A model generated the notes under the pieces. That model was not told where the DNA came from. It searched no databases and saw nothing but the letters and a program-made list of their open reading frames with translations. A DNA stretch of 19,295 nucleotides, taken from assembly GCA_021780625.1 (NCBI GenBank), contig JAJXYI010000587.1:1-19295 (forward strand). The letters are read 5' to 3'. This DNA comes from a bacterium (GTDB lineage: Bacteria > Verrucomicrobiota > Verrucomicrobiae > Opitutales > Opitutaceae). The translations under genes and the position numbers were made by a program. Shown piece by piece: positions 14,620 to 19,295 of this stretch. Positions within the stretch are counted from its first letter, which is position 1; the number at the start of each line of letters is the position of its first letter.

Positions 14620-17600
14620 ATGAATGTCACCGCCCCCCTCTCCGGCCTTCATGTCCGCAACGCGCGGCCCCATTGGTTCGTCCGGGTCCTGACTCTTGTG
14701 TTGGTCCTTGTCGTACAAGCCGCCGCCGAACCGCTGAACCTGCCGCCGCCTGCCGCCCACGAGCTGCTCCAAGGTTACCGCGACGCCTACGTCATCGCCA
14801 TGCCCCGCGCCAGTCTCGCCGGAACCGTTTCGGCTCAGGAAGTCAGCGAAGGCGTCACCGTCCGCAGAAAATTCTCCCATCTAGGCGGCCTGCGCGTGAT
14901 CGCCGTGAATTCCGGCGAGACACCCGAGGACGCAATTCGCCGCCTCAGGGCCACCGGCCGTTACCAATTCGTCGAACCCGACTACATCCGTTCCGCCGAC
15001 GCCGTGCCCAACGACCCCAACTACACCAGCCAGTGGGCATTCGACAACACAGGCACGAACCCCGGCGTGCCCGGCCCCGCAGTCGTCGGCGCCGACATCC
15101 ATGCCAAATCCGCCTGGGACATCCGCACCGACGCCTCGTCGGTCATCGTCGCCGTGATCGACTCCGGCGCCCGCCTCACCCACCAGGACCTCGCCTCCAA
15201 TCTCTGGACCAATCCCAAGGTCAACACGGACGGCTACACAGGCGACTACCACGGCATCAACACCGTCTCGTCCACCAGCAGCGGAGACCCGACCGACGAC
15301 AACGGCCACGGCACCCACGTCTCGGGGATCATCGGAGCCGTCGGCAACAACGGCGTCGATGTCGCAGGCGTCGCCTGGAAGGTCCAGCTGATGGAGCTGA
15401 AGTTCCTCGACTCCACGGGCAAGGGCGACATCGCCAACGCCATCACCTGCATCGACTATGCCATCTCCCACGGAGCCAACATCATCAACTGCAGCTACGG
15501 CGGAAAACAGCCCTCCCAAGCCGAGTACACCGCAATCCAGGCCGCCGCAAAAGCCGGCGTGATCATGGTCTGCTCAGCCGGCAACAACCCGGTCGACAAC
15601 GACACCACCGCCGTCTATCCGGCCGACTACCCAAGCGACAACGTCGTGTCCGTCGCCGCCACGGACAACCGCGACGACCTCACCTACTTCAGCGACTATG
15701 GTTCCGGCTCCGTCGAACTCGCCGCCCCGGGTTACGAAATCCTCTCTCTCTCCAACTCGAGTGACACCGGCGTCGTCTCGATGTCCGGCACCTCCATGGC
15801 CGCCCCGATGGTCAGCGGCTCGCTCGCCCTGTTGAAAGCCCAGTTTCCCCACGATACCTACCGCGAACTCATCAATCGGCTCCTCTCCACGGTCGATCCC
15901 AAGCCCCAGTTCGTCGGCCGGATCCTGACCGCGGGCCGCCTCGATCTTGCCGCCGCCCTCGCCTCCACCTCCAACCGCCCGTTCAACGACAACTTCGCAT
16001 CCCGCGCCCACCTCGCAGGCCAGGCCTCGGTCCGCACGTCCAATACCGACGCCACTCGCGAGATTGGCGAACCGCTCATCCGCGGAAACACCGGGGGCGC
16101 ATCGCTGTGGTGGGACTGGACCGCACCGCTCTCCGGCACGGTGACCCTCTCCACCGGCGGAAGCACCTATGCTTCCTTGCTCGCTGTCTATACCGGCTCG
16201 TCCCTCTCCACCCTCGCCCCAGTCGCATCGGCCGAATCGCCGGCTGGATCCACCGACAACAGCGTCACCTTCCAGGCCGTCGCCGGCACCACCTACGATG
16301 TCACCATCGACGGTGTGGACGGCGCGACGGGCTTCGCTGGACTCTACCTTGGTTACGTAAACGACAACTTCGCCAACGCCACAGTCCTGTCCGGTTCCAG
16401 TGTGAATTTCTCCGATTCAAACTTCGGGACGACCTTCGAGACCGGGGAACCCCAGGCGGCAGCGACGTCCGCCAAGCATACCGTCTGGTACGCCTGGACC
16501 GCACCCTCCAGCGGCCACGTCTGCGTGTCCACCACGAGCTACGATTTCGATCCGGCGCTCGCCGTCTACACCGGATCCTCCCTCACAGGGCTGACACTCG
16601 TGTCCTCCGCCACCGGCACGACCATCGACTCCAGCGCCAGCACCGCCATCAGCCGGGCCACCGCCTCATTCAACGCCGTCGCCGGCACGGTCTACCGGAT
16701 CCAGGTCGACGGCATCAGCGACACCACGACCGGGGCGAATTCAGGCGGATTCGACCTGTCGATCGACGACTCGCTCTGGCAATACGGCACCGGTGATTCA
16801 ATCACGAGCAGCCCCGCCATCGGCGCCGGCGGCATCGTCTATGTCGGCAGCGACGACTCCAATTTCTACGCCTTCAACCCCGACGGCTCGTTGCGCTGGA
16901 AGGTCACGGCTGGGGGCATTTTCGACACCATCTCCCCCGCGATCGCCTCCGACGGCACCGTCTATGCCCCCTGCTCGGACAGCAAGGTCTACGCCTTCAA
17001 TCCCGACGGCTCCATCAAGTGGACCTACTCCGTACCCACGCCCAGCAGCTCCAGCCTTTCCAATGAGCTTGTCAGTTCTCCCGCCATCGCGGCCGACGGC
17101 ACCGTCTACGTGAAGGCCGGCGACAACCACCTCTACGCCCTCAAACCCGACGGTACCCTGAAATGGACCGCCACCGTCCCTGGCTTCTCCTACGCCTCCC
17201 CGACCGTCGCGCCCGACGGCACCCTCTACATCGGCTCCGAAACCGGCACGTTCTACGCATTCAAGGCCGACGGCTCGACGAAATGGACGTTCACCGCCGA
17301 CTCCGCGATCTACACGGCCGCGGCCCTCGACGCCGCGGGCAACCTCTACTTCGGCACGCTCGGCGGCACCGTGTATTCACTCGCCCCCGACGGCACGCGC
17401 CGCTGGGCCTTCGCCGCCGGCGACAGCGTGACCTCCTCCCCCGCGCTCGCGCCGGACGGCACGCTGTATTTCGGATCCTACGACCACAATCTCTACGCCC
17501 TGAATTCGGCAGACGGCTCCCTAAAGTGGACCTATCGCATGGGCGACGAGGTCCGCGCCAGTTCTCCCGCCATCGACGCCAACGGCGTTGTCTACATCGG

Positions 17601-18954
17601 CGACTATGACGGCAACCTCTACGCCGTGAACCCCGACGGGACGCTCAAGCGCCTCTACGCCACCGGCGGCTGGGTGCGGTCCTCCCCGGTCCTGTATGGA
17701 AACCGGCTCTACATCGGGAGCAACGATCAGCAGATCTATGCCTTCGACATCGGCGCAGCCGCCTCAAGCTCACCATGGCCCATGTACCAGTTCGCCGCCT
17801 CGCACCCTGGCCGTTACGTGGACTTCGCCTCCCTTCCCCTCATCACAGGCGACCCGCAGGCCGCTTCGCTGTCCGCAGGCGGCACGCTCTCCCTGTCTGT
17901 GACCACCACGGGCTCCTCCCTCAGCTATCAGTGGAGGCGCAACGGAGTCGCCCTCGACACCTCGGTGTACCCCTCTGCCAGCACCGCGACCCTGACGCTC
18001 CCCTATGCGCAGGCCTCGGATTCCGGCATCTATGACTGCCTCGTCTCCAACAGCTCCGGCCGCACGGTCTCCGCAGGTGCGTCCGTGGCCATCGCCGCCG
18101 CCGCCAACACCGTCAACGACGCCCAGCTGATCGCTATCTCGGGCCGTTCCTACGCCGGCACGGGCAGCCAGGTCCTCGTGGCGGGCTTCGTCATCTCGGG
18201 CACGACGCCCAAGACCGTGCTCGTCCGCGCCTCGGGCCCCGCCCTGGCACCGTATGGGGTCAGCACCTACCTGCCCGACCCTGAACTGCAGCTCTTCAAG
18301 ATCACCAACGGCACGCCCCAGATGATAGATCAGAACATCGGCTGGGGCAACGCCACCAACGCCGCCGCCATCAAGGCCGAGGCCACGGCACTCCAGGATT
18401 TCGCCTGGCCCGACGGCTCCAACGACTCCGCCCTGCTCGTCACCCTCGCCCCCGGTCTCTACACCGCCCAGGTCTCCGGAGCCTCCGGCGACACCGGCAC
18501 TTCGCTGGTCGAGGTCTACGACGGCGATGCCGCGTCCACCAGCCCCCGCCTCATCGACATCTCCCTGCGCAGCACCGTCGGCACCGGCACCAACGTCCAG
18601 GTCGCCGGCTTCATGATCACTGGCTCCCACCCCAAGACCGTCCTCATCCGCGCCGGAGGGCCCGCCCTCGCATCTCTGGGCATCTCCAATTTCCTGCCCG
18701 ACCCCGTCCTCAAACTCTACGATCACAATTCAATCCTGATCCGGGGAAACCAGGGTTGGGGCACCGATGCGACCGCCGCCGCCGCCATCAAAGCCGTCGC
18801 CACCCGTCTTTCCGCCTACACCTGGCTCGACGGCTCCAACGACTCCGCCCTGCTCGTCACCCTGCCGCCCGGACTCTACACCGCCCAAGTCTCCGGTGCT
18901 TCCGGCGACACCGGCGTCGACCTGCTCGAAGTCTACGACGCGGATACGCAATAG
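14620..18954 (+). CDS. Giant secreted S8 subtilase with PQQ-type propeller, Ig-like domain and C-terminal repeats
   Basis: This 1444-aa exported serine protease opens with a signal peptide (VRVLTLVLVLVVQAAA) and an I9-like propeptide at about 45-125. The subtilisin domain carries Asp181 (VIDSG), His230 (NGHGTHVSG), oxyanion Asn322 (SAGNN) and Ser392 (SGTSMAAPM), so it should be active. Two beta repeats with a 125-residue period follow (NDNFAS at 456, NDNFAN at 581). From about 717 to 1044 lie eight propeller repeats of roughly 40 residues, each like SSPALAPDGTLYFGS then NLYAL then DGSLKW, closing with PWPMYQFAASHPGR. Next is an Ig-like domain (LSYQWRRNG, DSGIYDCLVSN). Two C-terminal repeats of about 140 residues end in TAQVSGASGDTG and VEVYD. 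It is probably cell-surface or extracellular. The target is unknown; the propeller is likely a binding platform rather than a PQQ enzyme. Confidence 0.92.
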   Translation: MNVTAPLSGLHVRNARPHWFVRVLTLVLVLVVQAAAEPLNLPPPAAHELLQGYRDAYVIAMPRASLAGTVSAQEVSEGVTVRRKFSHLGGLRVIAVNSGETPEDAIRRLRATGRYQFVEPDYIRSADAVPNDPNYTSQWAFDNTGTNPGVPGPAVVGADIHAKSAWDIRTDASSVIVAVIDSGARLTHQDLASNLWTNPKVNTDGYTGDYHGINTVSSTSSGDPTDDNGHGTHVSGIIGAVGNNGVDVAGVAWKVQLMELKFLDSTGKGDIANAITCIDYAISHGANIINCSYGGKQPSQAEYTAIQAAAKAGVIMVCSAGNNPVDNDTTAVYPADYPSDNVVSVAATDNRDDLTYFSDYGSGSVELAAPGYEILSLSNSSDTGVVSMSGTSMAAPMVSGSLALLKAQFPHDTYRELINRLLSTVDPKPQFVGRILTAGRLDLAAALASTSNRPFNDNFASRAHLAGQASVRTSNTDATREIGEPLIRGNTGGASLWWDWTAPLSGTVTLSTGGSTYASLLAVYTGSSLSTLAPVASAESPAGSTDNSVTFQAVAGTTYDVTIDGVDGATGFAGLYLGYVNDNFANATVLSGSSVNFSDSNFGTTFETGEPQAAATSAKHTVWYAWTAPSSGHVCVSTTSYDFDPALAVYTGSSLTGLTLVSSATGTTIDSSASTAISRATASFNAVAGTVYRIQVDGISDTTTGANSGGFDLSIDDSLWQYGTGDSITSSPAIGAGGIVYVGSDDSNFYAFNPDGSLRWKVTAGGIFDTISPAIASDGTVYAPCSDSKVYAFNPDGSIKWTYSVPTPSSSSLSNELVSSPAIAADGTVYVKAGDNHLYALKPDGTLKWTATVPGFSYASPTVAPDGTLYIGSETGTFYAFKADGSTKWTFTADSAIYTAAALDAAGNLYFGTLGGTVYSLAPDGTRRWAFAAGDSVTSSPALAPDGTLYFGSYDHNLYALNSADGSLKWTYRMGDEVRASSPAIDANGVVYIGDYDGNLYAVNPDGTLKRLYATGGWVRSSPVLYGNRLYIGSNDQQIYAFDIGAAASSSPWPMYQFAASHPGRYVDFASLPLITGDPQAASLSAGGTLSLSVTTTGSSLSYQWRRNGVALDTSVYPSASTATLTLPYAQASDSGIYDCLVSNSSGRTVSAGASVAIAAAANTVNDAQLIAISGRSYAGTGSQVLVAGFVISGTTPKTVLVRASGPALAPYGVSTYLPDPELQLFKITNGTPQMIDQNIGWGNATNAAAIKAEATALQDFAWPDGSNDSALLVTLAPGLYTAQVSGASGDTGTSLVEVYDGDAASTSPRLIDISLRSTVGTGTNVQVAGFMITGSHPKTVLIRAGGPALASLGISNFLPDPVLKLYDHNSILIRGNQGWGTDATAAAAIKAVATRLSAYTWLDGSNDSALLVTLPPGLYTAQVSGASGDTGVDLLEVYDADTQ
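15985..16734 (+). repeat. Two tandem 125-residue beta repeats inside the subtilase
   Basis: Both copies begin NDNFA and contain a W-WTAP-SG segment (WWDWTAPLSG and WYAWTAPSSG), LAVYTGSSL, and a closing AVAGT-Y-V/I-DG strand. The offset is 375 bp. This resembles pre-peptidase C-terminal-type beta domains common in secreted proteins of Verrucomicrobiota and related bacteria. The domain name is an inference. Confidence 0.7.
18127..18951 (+). repeat. Two C-terminal ~140-residue repeats of the subtilase, conserved at DNA level
   Basis: Copy 1 starts at 18127 (LIAISGRSYAGTG) and copy 2 at 18550 (LIDISLRSTVGTG). Shared blocks include VAGF-I-G, PKTVL-RA-GPALA, LPDP-L-L and DGSNDSALLVTL. The stretch starting at 18412 recurs at 18829 (417-bp offset) with only a few base changes over about 85 bp. 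This points to a recent duplication or gene conversion, or to strong constraint. Confidence 0.8.
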
Positions 18955-19180
18955 GCGTCGCCGACCAGAACTCCGCGACAGAAATCGATTGGAAACACAA
19001 CAGGGACAGGCCGATTTTCTGTAACGCACAACTTTGTTGGCTTCGGTTTCCCCATCCCTTCCGTCGTAAAGACGTTTCGCCCCCTCGATCCGGTTTTTCG
19101 CCCCATTCTCCCGTCGTTTGCGGGCCAATCCCTGGCGCCGAACACAGCTCCGCCCTGCTCCCTGTCGTCATCCTGCCGTT
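18955..19180. other. Non-coding stretch after the subtilase
   Basis: No convincing gene is seen here. Open frames on the minus strand have compositions and sequences unlike real proteins. There is no strong hairpin close to the subtilase stop. Confidence 0.4.
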
Positions 19181-19295
19181 TTACCCCCACAGGTTGCTTC
19201 GCATTCGCGAAAACACATGCAGGCTGCCCCAGTCCGTGATCGGCGCCAGGGGCTGTGCCTGCCGATTCGTTTTCCCGGCGAGCCGTGAGCCCGTC
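19181..19295 (-). CDS. Possible C-terminal fragment of a minus-strand gene, cut by the window edge
   Basis: Reading the minus strand from the right edge, one frame is open for 37 codons and ends in TAA at 19181-19183. Its C-terminus reads PLAPITDWGSLHVFSRMRSN followed by LWG. Third positions are mostly G or C and the composition looks protein-like, unlike the other two frames. I do not recognise the family, and the fragment is too short to be sure that it is coding. Confidence 0.3.
   Translation of the reverse strand, partial: TGSRLAGKTNRQAQPLAPITDWGSLHVFSRMRSNLWG

Noticed and set aside
14490..15764. 424-codon plus-strand frame overlapping the start of the subtilase
   Set aside because: Arg/Pro/His-rich translation typical of the wrong frame of a GC-rich gene. 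The subtilase catalytic motifs are in the other frame.
16771..17752. PQQ-dependent dehydrogenase
   Set aside because: The repeats are propeller blades of the PQQ type, but they are embedded in a secreted protease and lack an evident dehydrogenase active site. The family name describes the fold only.
18933..19190. 85- and 104-codon minus-strand frames after the subtilase
   Set aside because: Their translations show no motif and look like chance frames, and they overlap each other and the subtilase end.
1..19295. Mobile element, integron, phage or CRISPR system
   Set aside because: No transposase, integrase, terminal inverted repeats with target duplications, or regularly spaced short repeats were seen. 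The only repeats are protein-domain repeats and small palindromes.

Overview
The window is uniformly GC-rich with strong G/C bias at third codon positions. It carries no rRNA, tRNA, CRISPR array or mobile element that I can see. The gene families point to a free-living, polysaccharide-degrading Verrucomicrobiota bacterium, most likely Opitutaceae-like. They include secreted GH28 and GH31 enzymes, CckA/NtrB-like hybrid histidine kinases (one with an OB-fold-like sensor array), and a giant secreted subtilase with PQQ-type propeller, Ig-like and C-terminal beta repeats. This assignment is inferred from family resemblance, not from a marker gene. Most genes lack a clear Shine-Dalgarno sequence, so several starts were chosen from signal peptides or family alignments.

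Layout. (1) 1-1696: a GNAT acetyltransferase (+) converges on, and overlaps by 31 bp, an LLM-class flavin-dependent oxidoreductase (-). (2) 1697-1870: a short divergent intergenic region with a 12-bp perfect palindrome. (3) 1871-9273: a membrane hybrid histidine kinase, a secreted GH28 pectinase-type enzyme, two strong tandem hairpins, then a second, very large hybrid kinase whose extracytoplasmic part looks like about seven tandem OB-fold-like modules and whose ATPase lobe has lost key motifs. (4) 9517-12864: a secreted GH31 glycosidase with a C-terminal CBM6-like domain and a further beta-sandwich. (5) A 14-bp-stem hairpin separates GH31 from a convergent lysA-type PLP decarboxylase (12970-14238, -). 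(6) 14239-14619: a divergent regulatory region that is locally AT-rich, with a 14-bp perfect palindrome, three TTCGAA sites and a short upstream ORF overlapping the lysA start. (7) 14620-18954: a 1444-aa multidomain subtilase. (8) 18955-19295: mostly non-coding, with a possible C-terminal fragment of a minus-strand gene at the right edge.

Functional reading. The central part looks like a small plant cell-wall carbohydrate locus: two secreted glycosidases interleaved with two hybrid kinases. Neither kinase carries a DNA-binding output domain, so a separate phosphotransfer or regulator partner outside the window would be needed. No SusC/SusD pair or dedicated sugar transporter is present. The most unusual items are the OB-array kinase with degenerate ATP-binding motifs, the mosaic subtilase with its duplicated C-terminal module, and the structured divergent region between lysA and the subtilase.
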